From NCBI RefSeq assembly GCF_000321225.1, contig NW_004450323.1, forward strand, positions 1,404,085-1,468,084: 64,000 nucleotides of DNA, given 5' to 3'. A model generated the notes under the pieces. That model saw nothing but the letters and a program-made list of their open reading frames with translations, ran no database searches and was not told the DNA's origin. A program made the position numbers and the translations under genes. Positions 44,572 through 56,279 of this stretch are shown piece after piece. Source of the stretch: Odobenus rosmarus divergens (Eukaryota > Chordata > Mammalia > Carnivora > Odobenidae). Position 1 is the first letter of the stretch; the number at the start of each line of letters is the position of its first letter.

Positions 44572-46379
44572 ATAAGAAAATAATATGGAAAGAAGAAAAC
44601 AATGTTTTGAAAAATAGTAATAACACATTATGACAACACATTTGCTTCCCGTAAATCTAGCGTCAGCATTGCCTGATAAGCTCAGAAAATACAGAAAAGC
44701 AGTGAAAAGAAAATAGTTATATTCGGTTTTCTAAGGCCATGACGTGGGTCTCAGCAGGCTAAATTTCAGGTAATCTCTGAACTAATGTTGATTTTTACGG
44801 CTCACCCTAAGAATATACATTCTCTTTGACGTCCCGTAAAAAGCCAGTGGGGCTCGGCCTACTTTTTCGGTTCTTTATGGACAGTCCATGCCCTGGGGTA
44901 CTAGACACGTGGCCTTCTGAGAGTAGAATCTATTGCATGTATCACTTCCCCTTTCCAAGACAGCTGGGAGAAAAACTTATCTTGCTCCCAGGCAGGATCA
45001 ATCTATGGTGAAAATCTGTGTGAGTTCAAGAGAGGACTTGTTCCAGATGGAGGAAGAGAGCCCATCACATGCCTTGTATCTGTGTCCCTGTCCCTCCAGC
45101 CCCGCCCTTGGTTCTTCATTAAGGATTACATTGCTTTTTCTGCCTGTTATCCAGGCTCAGGAAGAAAGCCCTTGATGGGTTAATGAATCGCCCAGCATAC
45201 TGAATCATCTGTCTTGTGTTTCTCACTAAATGAGAGGCTTTAACAGATCAGCGCTGAGGTGTTGAGAAGAATGCTTCTAGCTAATGGCAAGCTGTTGAAA
45301 ATGCCTCAGAGCCTTTACAACTGCCACCTGAAGCCAACCTGACCAGAGGGCATTTTCCAAAACGTTCCTTGTTTCCCCTTTTGTCCATTGGTTGCTAATT
45401 CAAAAAGTGGATGTAATGGCCCCCCCCTTTTTTTAAAGCTGAGGTATTACAATAACATAATGCTTATTAAGAGCAACTATGAACCTACTTTGATTTTTTT
45501 TTTTCAGTATACAGCACTATCCCCACCTTCTCACATAGACTTTGTTTGGATTAAGGCCTGCACTGGCAAAACATTTGAAATTCATTTTGTTTCTGTGAAA
45601 CTGTTTGCCTTTGTCAAAAGCTATCTGAAAGCTGAGATCAATCTATAGATACTGACAAAGACAGCTGAGATGTTTGTCAAAAACAAACAAAAATTGCCAA
45701 ACAGTATGTACAGCAGATCTCATTTATGTAAAAATATGTATAAATATAATATGTGTTAGTGTATAGATAGAGGAAATTTAAAAGACCAAAATGTGCACCA
45801 CATTATTAATAGCTGTTACATCTAGGGGTGGGATTGCCAGGGCTTTTTACTTCCGAAGACATCTGGATGATTTGCTTTTTATACAATAAGCATCTGTTAC
45901 TTTTCCAACCCGCAAGAGGAAGGAGATGCAAAAATAAAGTTACTAAGAAGGATTGAACTGATTTCTTAGTCTTACAATCAAATGGGCTGAGCTAACCAAA
46001 AGCAAACATAAGGAGCTTCATGGGGAATGAACGAATGGTCTATGATGTAGAAGGCGGCACTATTATATATTAATAAATATTACAGGTACACTTCTCAGGG
46101 CAGAGGAAAAAGCCAAGTGCCAGAGAGAGAATTTTCTACAGGTATTACTCATTAAAAATAAGCTTGTTTTAAAAATAAAGTCATTTTTTAATCTGCTTGG
46201 AGAACTTTTTCAAACTCAGAATTATTTTAGAAAAGTATCATTTTGGTTATATAATCTCAACTCTCAGGTTAGGAAAATGTTCCGCCAGATTATGTCAGAT
46301 GTTAGGTAGAAGTGCCTGAGGGCAAATTATTGATACGTCGTTCAATTATATCAGCTCTAACCTACTATTTTGAATCACC
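44572..46379. other. Repeat-poor interval
   Basis: 1.8 kb without a SINE or LINE that I can name. No gene. Candidate unique or conserved sequence. Confidence 0.45.
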
Positions 46380-46640
46380 CAGGGTGGTGTAGGGGAAATT
46401 ACATAGGTTTTAGAGATTCAACCTGGATTCAACTCTCCCCTCTCCCACTATACTTGCAATTTGATCTTGAGTAAGTTACTTAACCTCACAGAGCCTCAGC
46501 TTTCTAAATTAAGTACATTTTGTAACAACACTGCATAGGGTGGTTATAGCTTTAAAAAATTACCTGTAAAATGCATTTTATAACCTGTAAAATCCTCTAG
46601 CATACAGTAGGTACTGAATATTGAGTGAATGAATGACAGA
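46380..46640 (+). mobile_element. MIR
   Basis: Sense order: 'attcaacctggattcaac', 'gagtaagttacttaacctcac', 'gagcctcagctttctaaatt', 'gcatacagtaggtactgaata'. Confidence 0.82.
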
Positions 46641-46676
46641 ATATTATTCTAGAGTTTGTGAACTGTCCATACTGAA

Positions 46677-46735
46677 ATGAAAGAAAGAGGGGGAGAGGGA
46701 GAGAGGGGAAAGGGAGGGAGAGAGAGAGAGAGAGA
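46677..46735 (+). repeat. GA-rich simple repeat
   Basis: Purine-only tract of GAAA, GGGA and GA units. Confidence 0.92.
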
Positions 46736-47275
46736 TTCATTTTAGTTTCTTCGGGTGTGGAATTTTTAAACAATGAAAGTGACCATTATGATTTAGAAAA
46801 AGAAAAAAGTAGCAATTGTTGAACGAAGGCCCTAGATTTAGAATAATGCTGCCAAATTCTGAAATTGCCACACACACATTACATACAGCACCTGTCATCC
46901 TTCGATGCTATCTCAAATATCACTGCCTTTGGGAGGCTTTCCTAATTCCCAGGCAAAGGTAGGAACTCCCTCCCAATGAAGGCCAGGCACGAAAAGATTA
47001 GCTGTGCCAGTGAGATGCTCTTTCAGGGGAATTAAAACCAATAGAATCAAAAGAACTTGCCAGTTGGAGAGAGGAGCCCCCTCACAAGTGTGAGTTCTCT
47101 TCGTGATAGTTTCCAAAGTGACAGCTCCATCACCTGAGTCTACTCTCGGGCCCACAGTTGGGAAAGACGTAAAGTCAAGTGTATGTTCAAGGATGTTTTA
47201 ACTTAGTTATCCTCCACAGGTAGTTTGGGAGTATAGGAGCACCTCAGAAAGAAGTCTAAAACCCTTGTTCTTTTA
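46736..47275. other. Unannotated interval
   Basis: Possible small sense L2 piece at 46895-46950 ('tatctcaaatatcactgcctttgggaggctttcc'). No gene. Confidence 0.4.
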
Positions 47276-47452
47276 GGGCACCTGGGTGGCTCAGCTGGTT
47301 AAGTGACTGCCTTCAGCTCAGGTCATGATCCTCAAGTCCCGCATCGGGCTTCCTGCTCAGCAGAGAGTCTGCTTCTCCCTCTGACCCTCTTCCCTCTCGT
47401 GCTATCTCTCATTCTCTCTCTCAAATAAATAAATAAAATATTTAAAAAATAA
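47276..47452 (+). mobile_element. CAN-SINE, left arm of an inverted pair
   Basis: Sense copy preceded by 'acccttgttctttta'. Part of the head-body junction is deleted ('gatcctcaagtcccgcatc'). Confidence 0.94.
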
Positions 47453-47478
47453 AAATAAAATCCTTGTTTTATTTATTT

Positions 47479-47668
47479 TTAAAGATTTTATTTATTTATT
47501 TGACAGAGAGAGACACAGCGAGAGCAGGAACACAAGCAGGGGGAATGGGAGAGGGAGGAGCAGGCTTCCCACTGAGCAGGGAGCCCAATGTGGGACTCGA
47601 TCCCAGGACCCTGGGATCATGACCCGAGCCGAGGGCAGACGCTTAATGACTGAGCCACCCAGGCGCCC
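47479..47668 (-). mobile_element. CAN-SINE, right arm of an inverted pair
   Basis: Antisense copy. 'aatccttgtttta' precedes it and 'aatccttgtgctttta' follows, so both SINEs used the same target sequence. Confidence 0.95.
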
Positions 47669-48083
47669 AATCCTTGTGCTTTTAGAAAGAACTTGATCTG
47701 ACAGCTTGTGGTTAGCCGGCCCGCCATTGCTCGTTCTTCCCTAATCCTTCAGCCCTCGCCTTGGCCACATGATGCTCCCGCCCGGCGATGTAGACACGAG
47801 TAACATTTCAGGGAATTCAGAGCCAAACACTTCAGAGGTGACTCTGATTGCTGGGACAGAGAAAGGGGCCAGAGTTCTAAATTTGACGTTAGCAGCCAAA
47901 CTGTTGACTTAAAATCCACTTGAGCAGGGGAAGATGCCTGATGATTGTGAGTGTGGTTAGAAGAGCCTCAAACAAAGCTGGTAGATATCCATGCTGGGCA
48001 GTAGGCAGTGGAGGAAGGGGTGAGGAGCTCGTGAGGAAGTATTCAGGGAAGAGACCAATGCCAAGATCATCGGTTGTCTTTTT
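47669..48083. other. Unannotated interval
   Basis: No recognised gene or repeat. Confidence 0.45.
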
Positions 48084-48084
48084 T

Positions 48085-48278
48085 TTTTTTTTTTTAACGA
48101 TTTTATTTATTTGACACAGAGAGAGACAGCGAGAGAGGGAACACAAGCAGGGGGAGTGGGAGAGGGAGAAGCAGGCTCTCCGATGAGCAGGGAGCCTGAT
48201 GGGGGCTCGATCCCAGGACCCTGGGATCATGACCAGAGCAGAAGGCAGATGCTGAACGACTGAGCCACCCAGGCGCCC
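48085..48278 (-). mobile_element. CAN-SINE, antisense
   Basis: Flanks 'catcggttgtcttttt' and 'catcggtcatctttt' are a target duplication with small changes. Confidence 0.95.
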
Positions 48279-50669
48279 CATCGGTCATCTTTTCCGAAGA
48301 GGTTTTGGTGGGAAGGTGCAGACAGAATTCAGACTACAGTGAATTTTAAAATGCAGCTGGATGAGGGAAGTAGAGCAGGGATTACTGACAATCTTTCTAA
48401 GGAGAATGGCACAGAAGGAAAAGTGTCCAGACAGGCTTGGCATCCTTAATTGCTCCCTTCCCACCCATGGGCAAGGCTACAGACATCCTGTCAATTGAGG
48501 CTAGACTCTAGGTATCCACACTCTGAGAAATCTTCCTGCTCTGGTTCCCATCCAGTTTCCTGAAACTTTTGGCTCCACCTTCCTATCCCCAGCTATAGAT
48601 CCTTTAACTCCCATCCGTTTGCTGCCTCTCGGCCCAGTATGTTTTGGACTGATATGGTGTTTGACCGTCTCTTTTGCTCTCCCTCTGTATCACCTGCAGC
48701 GCTGCCTTCATTCCCCTTTGTGCTCCCCATCTTAGGGCTCTACTTCAGCAGCTTCTCAACTGGGCACCCAGACCCCAATTCCTGGCCTCCCTGAGCCCAG
48801 TTTGAACAGAACTGGTTCAGAAGGAGAGAGATAGGCACACAGGATGGAGGACGATAAAGTCAAGGAAGGAAGAGTCGGTTGGCTTCCCTCTCAGAGGGAC
48901 TGGTTAGAGGGAAGGAATCAGTAGAAAAGGTAAAGTTTCCTGAGTGAGTGGGGAAGAGTTAAGGGCATAGGCAGAGTCCTTGACCAGAGGAGGGGACACC
49001 TCAACCTCTGAGATAAGACAGAAGGAGATAACAATGAAGATGGGCACAGTGGAATTTGTAGGAGGCGAGGATTCTGCTGGGAGTGAGGGCTGTGGATTTG
49101 AGCTTCTGAAGGGGCAAGAGATTTGAGCTTCTGAAGGTTTGGATGGTCAGTCAGGGGAAAGGGAGAGTGAACTAAGCAAGAAATAGCATTTTGAGTAACC
49201 CTGTCAGACCAGTAGAAGCTGGGGACCCAGGACTTGTAAGTCATTTTCTCCAGAATTGCTTTAGCCCATGAAGACCAACTCTTGTGAGCCAGGCTGACCA
49301 TAAATCCTGGTGATTAAGGTCAGCAGACCCGTCTTGGTTTAGCCCGAGGGTCAGATGCATTGTGCCTAGGACATTGGAGGAATCAGAACAGAAGAAACTT
49401 AATGTCCCTTCAACTCATCTCTTAGCTCTATGAAAGGAAGTGAATGCCCTGTGGGCCACATACATTGATTTGCCAGGAGAGCAGTAGAGCATATGGAGAA
49501 ATTACCGTTTTCCATGATCAAAGCCAATGTCTCACTTGCTGCACTCTGGCGCTACCCTGATTGAGCCCTGATGTTGACCCAGCCTGTTTGCCAGGTTTTC
49601 TACTACAACTGGAAATTCTCATGACCCTCGCTGCCCATTTTCCAGTAGAGGCTGAGCATGTGGCTTTCCTGGTCTTTTTGCCACACAGGACAGGGGAGTT
49701 TCCTGGGTAGAAACTACGAAAGATTCTGAGGCAGGTCAAGCTTTGTGTATGAAGTTTGATCTAGATGGAGGGTGCCACTTGGGCCATTCACGAACTCCAA
49801 CAGTGTTGCCATCTTGCCGACTACTTTGCAGCAGGGCTCTGGATCCCGGCCCATGACCTGCCTGGGATGTCATTTCCAACAGCCTGACTGGACCCTCCGT
49901 GATGAACTGTCTGGGAATCTTCAGGGGTTAAAAACACAGCTGCTGTTGTTCTCTGGAATGAACCACTCCGCACAAGGGGGCTGTGCCGAGGGAACCCAAC
50001 CTCCACCATCAGGAAATGCTGTGTTCCCTCAGCTGGTGAGGAAGACAGCCAGGATTTAAGGGATTTTCCCTCCTTTCCTTGCCAGTCTATCTACCTTCCT
50101 GAGAACGTTCTGGCACCCCTGCAGTTTTGGGGAGCCAAAGCTCCCTTGTAGCTCAGGGCCTTATAATCACAGTCCTAGGATTCCAAATGCAAAGGATAAA
50201 AAAGTAAGTGCCAAGTACTCACACATTCCAAAACAAAGTGCTGGACCACCTTTGCAGAAACTGCTGGTCTAGCCGTCACCCATCCCTACCCTATAAAGGA
50301 GTGAAGGCGAAGAAGCTGGTGGGGGATTGACTCCGAGAGAGTCGGTGGTGTGCTGTGCATCCCACCTCAAACACAAGGAATGGGGAGTAGGGGTTTCCTT
50401 CTTACCTCAGGCCAAACACATAAGCTTCAGGGAAAACTTAGCGAGTTTGACATATCCTCAGGGTTAGCTCACTAATTTGTGGGACGCAGGGCAAAATGCA
50501 AATGTGGGGCCCCTTGTTCAAAAAGGGGGAAATGGAATTAAAAGTACTAATTTTTTTTAAGTGGGGCTGTACTATGCTCTAAGAAACAATTTCTCTTGAA
50601 AGCTGTAAGGTCTGCTTGGGCAAAACTCAAAGCCTGGGTCCTTTAGGAATTAAGAGATGAAAAACCATA
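48279..50669. other. Long interval without recognised features
   Basis: 2.4 kb. No SINE, LINE or gene recognised. Open frames near 48918-49301 and 49772-50059 are short and have no domain. Old L2-like purine-rich stretches may be present at 48830-49150 but are not called. Confidence 0.4.
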
Positions 50670-50842
50670 TGCTTTTCATGAATCGCTTACTGTGTGCTGT
50701 GTCATTTTGTTTCACCTTCATGACAATCCTGTCATTTTTACAGTTGTCCAAGGTCACCCAGATAGTCAGGGGCAGAGATGGGATGCGGACCCAGGGTTTA
50801 GAGGCTCCAAAGTCTGGTTCTTTCTATTGTACTTTAATGTCT
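50670..50842 (-). mobile_element. MIR, antisense
   Basis: 'cgcttactgtgtgctgtgtc', 'tgtccaaggtcacccagatag' and 'gacccagggtttagaggctcc' in antisense MIR order. Confidence 0.75.
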
Positions 50843-51609
50843 CCCATGGAAGATAGGAAAGGGTAGACTGCAGGCATTTTCTGAGCATCTACTCTTGGTT
50901 GCACGGTGCCTGGTGGAATTGGTCCAGCTCTTTGAGGATGAGCTTCTGCTTCTGGACGACTTTCCTCCAGGCCCTCCACATATGCACATAATCTCCACTA
51001 TTCACGGCAGCCGTCTGGCCACACGCAGCATTGCTGGAATGCTGGTGGAGAAAGGAACAAAAATGTGTCCCATCCTCTTATACGTCCATTTGTTCATTTG
51101 TGACAGTAACTTACCCTTCTTCCTTTGTACCCCTGAGTTCCCGGCACAATTGCACCTCCTCTTCTTCCTTTTAGGCTTCTCTTTGTCTAGGGCCAGAAAA
51201 TTTAATGAAAAGACAACTGAGAGGTTATGTACATGATGAAAGGAAAATAAATTATTTCAGGGTAGCAGGCTTTCTGAAATGAGATTTCAATGTATTAAAC
51301 AAACAAACCAACCAAAAATGACCTATCTGGCCAATTATATTATTTGTCCAAGAATTATTTTATTACTCGATTCAGCCATAGGTCCCTGTAACTAACTGCT
51401 ATCAAATAAAACAAAAAGGGTCATAATTAAGCAGAAGCCGGGCAATGAGGTTGACGATCTTTTCCCCTAAGGCTGGGATCTTGGATTACATGTAAATTCA
51501 TGACTGTATTTGATGCCTTGTTGGAAACATGGTCTGAAAGCCTGGAGCTGCAAGTAACCTTGGCAACGAAGCAAGAAGGGAGAATGGCCTAGTGTGGTAT
51601 CCAAAGATT
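50843..51609. other. Unannotated interval
   Basis: The open frame at 50895-51236 has no recognisable domain. No repeat named. Confidence 0.4.
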
Positions 51610-51785
51610 CCAGAGCTGAAAGTTTCATGGTGGCCATTTAGTCCAGTCCCCTTGTCTGAGGTATGAGAAGACCGAGGTTCAGAGATGCTAGAAGAACTTT
51701 CTAAAGACACCCACATAATTAAGGCGGGGTTGAGCCAGGAACCTTTGTCTTCCTGACTATAAGTTCAGGGCTTTCTCTATACACA
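51610..51785 (-). mobile_element. MIR-like repeat, antisense
   Basis: 'ggccatttagtccagtcccc', 'gaccgaggttcagagatgc', 'gacacccacataatt' resemble a MIR or MIR-related SINE. Confidence 0.5.
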
Positions 51786-51863
51786 CTGTTATTTTGTCCC
51801 TGGTTTATTTCTGGAGGTTTTTTTTTTTTTGTTTACTTGCCTATTTATGTTTAAGTGTTTTTG

Positions 51864-52058
51864 GGGGTGCCTGGATGGCTCAGTCGGTTGGGTGTCCGAC
51901 TCTTGGCTTCCACTCAGGTCATGATCTCAGGGTTGTGGAATCAAGTCCCATGGTGGACTCCATGCTCAGTGTGGAGTCTGCTTGCCCTTCTCCCCCTCCC
52001 TTCCCCTCCCCCTCTCGCTCTCTCTCTCTCAAATAAATAAAATCTTTTTTTAAAAAAA
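51864..52058 (+). mobile_element. CAN-SINE, older type
   Basis: Head 'gtgcctggatggctcag', 'gtgtccgactcttggcttcc', tail 'aaataaataaaatctt' then T/A run. Confidence 0.94.
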
Positions 52059-52065
52059 AGTTTAT

Positions 52066-52485
52066 ACCAGCAGAAACGAGAATGCCTATTTCTCCACACT
52101 TTTGCCAATGCTGGAAATTCTTAAGCTTTTTGAGTTTTCAGTTTTAATTTTGTGTATTTCATAGATAAGAATGGCATATTGTTGCTCTAATAGGCATTTC
52201 CCTAATTACAACTGAGGCTAAGTATCCTTTAATATGTTTATTGGCTACTTACATTTCCCCTACTGTGAAATGCCTGTTTATATCCGAGGCACACTATTCT
52301 ATTGATTTGTAGACTCTCTTTGCATATGGTTACTATCCTTTTGTTATATATTTTGAAAATATTTTCTCTTAGTTTGGTTCTTGCGTTTTAATTTCATTAG
52401 TGATGTCTTTTGTCACAATGGAGTTCTTAATTTTTATAAAGCCTAATATATCAATACTATCCTCTGGAAACTCTCCATAGACAAT
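52066..52485 (-). mobile_element. Old L1 ORF2 fragment, antisense
   Basis: 'atttctccacacttttgccaatg', 'ggcatttccctaattacaactgagg', 'cttttgttatatattttgaaaatattttctc' and 'tttaatttcattagtgatg' follow the antisense order of L1 ORF2 near its end. Confidence 0.72.
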
Positions 52486-54642
52486 TGAAAGATCAACCTG
52501 GAAATGACACAGATTACTTGTACTCACAACTCGTTGGGCAACTGGTCACATGGCCCCACCTAACCACAGAGGGACCAGAAGTATAAGCCCACACCCAGAA
52601 GTATAAGACCACACCCGGAAAGCTTGAATAACTGCCACAATGGTCTAAATCAGAAAGAGACCAAGAGAAGCAAGGGAAGAACAATAGAGCGATTAAGGAA
52701 GGGTTAACATGTCTCCAGGTATTAGCCGGGAAAACTGTAATCAAGTGATAGAAAATTAATTCCAGTCGAGTTAGGAAGATGAGGCTTCATATGAAGTATG
52801 CCTGGCATATGATTCCAAGATGGGCACATTTTCTCAAGAAGCTGGGAAGATAGAGCTCTTAGCTCTTAGCATTCAAAGAGTGAGCATAGGACTATTGTGT
52901 TTGCTTATTAGCCATCGACTTAATCCTGATGTGAAGGGCTTGTATAGATCATCCAAATATTAAGTCACCAAGCCAGAAGGTATTTTTGAACGCATCTGGG
53001 GAGTGGCAGAGCTGTCTGTTCTTGAATAAATGCCTGCCCAACCCCCATCCTCTGTAAGCTCTTTTAGTATGTGTGTGTGCACTTCTGTGAGAGAAAAATC
53101 AATACCTTCTTGGACAGATGGAAATTGAGCTATGTCAAGGCATACATGCATTGTCTGATAGCATCTTTCTGCCAGGAATCTAATATATTGATCAAATTTC
53201 CCTAGCAGAGCATCCATATAATATACAATGGAAATGAGAGGCTAATGGTAGGAATGTTGGCGATACATTTTTTGGAAATGTCTCCTTTCACCAAAAAATC
53301 AAAGCTTGAGATCTTCATGCAGGGCACTGCCTCTCCTGATGAGTGCCCTAATCTTGCAATTTCTGGCAGGGGTCCCAAACAATGGGCTCTCCTATCTGCT
53401 CCTGTGGTTCACCTGCTCCTTACTGAGGGTGAAAAATGATTTTCACAGTTGGAACACTCCCGTCAAACACAGGGTTCTGCTTCCTCCTCTCCTTTGCCTC
53501 TACCCTTTCCTCCCCCATCTTTGAGCCAAAGCAACATTCCCTTTTTTTCTCCAGTAAATGTGTGGGTGGCCATTTGGCTGAGGCTCTATATAGCTGCAGA
53601 AGGTGTACCTTTGCATTGTGCACATGCTGTTTTGATTGTTGTTAATAATGTCTGTTATTACTGTTGCTATTCTTGTTAAAAGGTCAGGGTGATGAGGGGA
53701 AGGGGATTGACGGGCTCTCTGCCTGACTCTTCCAGACATGCTCATTCCTAGCTCAGGATGATGACACACAAGCACAGGGGTTATTGGCTGACCCTCTGTT
53801 CATCGTTGATGAGCCTGCCTTCAGTTGTGAAAGAGGAAGGGACATACAGAAGCAGAGAGGAGGATGTGCCTGTATTTTTAAATAAACTGCCTTGTGATAC
53901 AGAAGGCCTATGAAACATTACAGATATTGAACCCTAGATACATGGAAAATTACTCACATGGTTTTATATTTTTTTCCCCTAATGACTCTAGTAATCCAAA
54001 GGGAAATTATTCCGGTTAAATGACTCATCTAAAGCACGTTTTTCAACAGTATCTTGGGCAAGGAAGAATCTATTCAGAGATAACAGTTTATTATTTAACA
54101 TTTCGACAGGTCCACAGAAGTACAAGTCAGTTGAGTCCAAATAAAGAAATGTGCTATTTTTAACAACTTCTACATGCTCTTGGCAGAACCTAAGCTACAC
54201 TTTGTTAGAGGAAAGAATGGGTTTATGATCTTTTTCCTTCAGGTTTTCAATTAAAATGTGATAAAAACAATATTAAAAAAAAACAAAGAAATCGCCTTAA
54301 AAATTTTTATGAAGATATGATGAAAGGATTTTCAAAGACAAAAGAAAGAAAGAAGAATGCAGAAACAAACTGCCCTGGAACTAGAAATAGATGCTCCTGA
54401 AATAGAGAAATTGTACTATTTTTATTATTTCATTCCTATTAGCGGATAGATTGTTAGAGGAGATTTTGTACATTGTAATATGCTTATATAAAAGGTATCT
54501 CATCCTTTATAAATGAAAAATACCATCTTATTGGAACTCTATCATTCAAATGTGCAACAAATCTAATATGGATTTCTATATTTTCACAATGTTTTCAAAC
54601 ATTTCATATATGTTACTTTATTTAAGAAGCATGCATTGTAGG
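52486..54642. other. Repeat-poor interval
   Basis: 2.1 kb with no SINE or L1. A tandem 18-20 base unit 'cacacccagaagtataag' occurs twice near 52590. A minus-strand frame at 52960-53217 is discussed as a finding. No gene called. Confidence 0.45.
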
Positions 54643-54793
54643 GACACCCAGGGTCCTGGGATCAGGCCCAGCCTCAGGCTTCCTGCTCAGCTGGGGGTCT
54701 GCTTCTCCCTCTGCCTCTGCCCCTCACAGCCTCCTGCCCCGTTCGTGCTCTCTCTCAAATAAATAAATAAAATCTTAAAAAAAAAATCTTAAA
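54643..54793 (+). mobile_element. CAN-SINE lacking most of its head
   Basis: Starts 'gggacacc' then jumps to 'cagggtcctgggatc'. Most of the tRNA-like promoter, including the A box, is missing. Flanks 'gaagcatgcattgt' and 'gaaagtatgcattgt' are a worn target duplication. Confidence 0.9.
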
Positions 54794-54799
54794 AAGAAA

Positions 54800-54950
54800 G
54801 TATGCATTGTTGTCAGATACGGAGGGCATGCATTATTGCCCCGGTTTTATCGATGAGGCAATGACGACCAAGGTCATACAGCAAAATAATTATAAAGTTG
54901 AAACACATTTCTTCAACATCAAATCTGTTACAACATACTGCCTCCTTAGA
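54800..54950 (-). mobile_element. MIR, antisense
   Basis: 'ttattgccccggttttatcgatgaggcaatg' and 'gaccaaggtcatacagc' fit antisense MIR. The SINE at 54643 lies at its edge. Confidence 0.65.
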
Positions 54951-55519
54951 CCAAAAACTTGCCATACTTTTGGACATGCACACCTTCCTTTTCTTTCTTT
55001 TTCCTGGGACTGAGTTTGAGCCCATAGAAGTCCTTGAACAGTTTTGTTTAACATGTAACATTTTAATCTTTCTTCTGAGGGAGTGACAAACTAGGATTTT
55101 GTTCCCTTTACAGTGAAAATGGAAATTATGTTGCACTCTGAAGGCCCAAAGAGGGAGAATTGGCCTAATTTATCACCTTCTATTACCTTCCCTTGGAGTG
55201 ACTTATACTGACGTGGTTAATTGCAGTAACAATGGAGAAATTAACATAGGTATGTCATGATAATTGGATATAGACATTCATAAATCCAAAATAAGAGTTT
55301 GAGCAATCATAGCATGATGTAACCATCTGATTTCCATCTCTTATGTTTCTATGCAGGTTAGCTCTTTACTGTCATGTGTTTAGTGTTTAAGTCTGGTTTT
55401 ACCAACATGTTAATAAACTGAACGTAGGACTTCTCATTTCTTTTGTAACCCTACAGGTAAAATCTTTCATCTTTGAAACCCTTTTGAAGCCTTCTTCACT
55501 TAAAAATATTTCATGCTCC
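54951..55519. other. Unannotated interval
   Basis: No recognised gene or repeat. Confidence 0.45.
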
Positions 55520-55728
55520 AAGGGCATCTCGGTGGCTCAGTCGGTCGAGTGACCGGCTTTTGATTTTGGCTCAGGTCATGATCTCGGCGTCGTGGGATTG
55601 AGCCCCCACGTCTGGCTCCGTGGTCAGCATGGATTCTGCTTGTCCCTCTCCCTCTGCAACTGCCCCCACTCTCTCCCCACTCCTCTCTCTCTCTCAAATA
55701 AATAAATAAATAAATAAAATCTTAAAAA
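55520..55728 (+). mobile_element. CAN-SINE, diverged
   Basis: Head 'gggcatctcggtggctcagtcgg' and flanks 'aatatttcatgctcca' and 'aatacatttcagctcca'. Tail (AAAT)n. Confidence 0.94.
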
Positions 55729-55829
55729 AATACATTTCAGCTCCATTTTTGCTGAATACTACATATTTATTTCCTGCTTCCCATGCTGAATTTATGATAT
55801 TCTGCAAATAATCGTGCTAATTCATTCCC

Positions 55830-56035
55830 TCATTAATTCCTTCATTTATCCATCTATATAGCTAATACAGCTAATGTGTATTGTACTCCCATATTTACCA
55901 CAGTATGTTATAATTATCTGTTTCTCCTAGAGTTGAACTATCTGAGGGCAAAGACTCTGTGTTTTTAATCTTTTCATTTTGGGAGGTACCTGGTACATAG
56001 TAGGTGTACAATAGGTATTCGGTTGAATGGCGTTT
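55830..56035 (+). mobile_element. L2 3' end
   Basis: 'ctgagggcaaagactctgtg' then 'acctggtacatagtaggtgtacaataggtattcggttgaatg' is the usual L2 3' end order. Confidence 0.62.
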
Positions 56036-56052
56036 ATTAAAATGCCACCTAC

Positions 56053-56264
56053 GGGCGCCTGGGTGGCTCAGTTGGTTAAGCGACTGCCTTCGGCTCAGGT
56101 CATGATCCCGGAGTCCCGGGATCGAGTCCCACATCAGGCTCCCTGCTCAGCAGGGAGTCTGCTTCTCCCTCTGACCCTCTTCCCTCTCGTGCTCTCTCTC
56201 TCTCTCATTCTCTCTCTCTCTCAAATAAATAAATAAAATCTTTAAAAAATAAAATAAAATAAAA
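56053..56264 (+). mobile_element. CAN-SINE, 'gaccctcttccctctcgtg' type
   Basis: A perfect 15-bp target 'taaaatgccacctac' (56038-56052 and 56265-56279). The tail ends in (AAAAT)n. Confidence 0.97.
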
Positions 56265-56279
56265 TAAAATGCCACCTAC

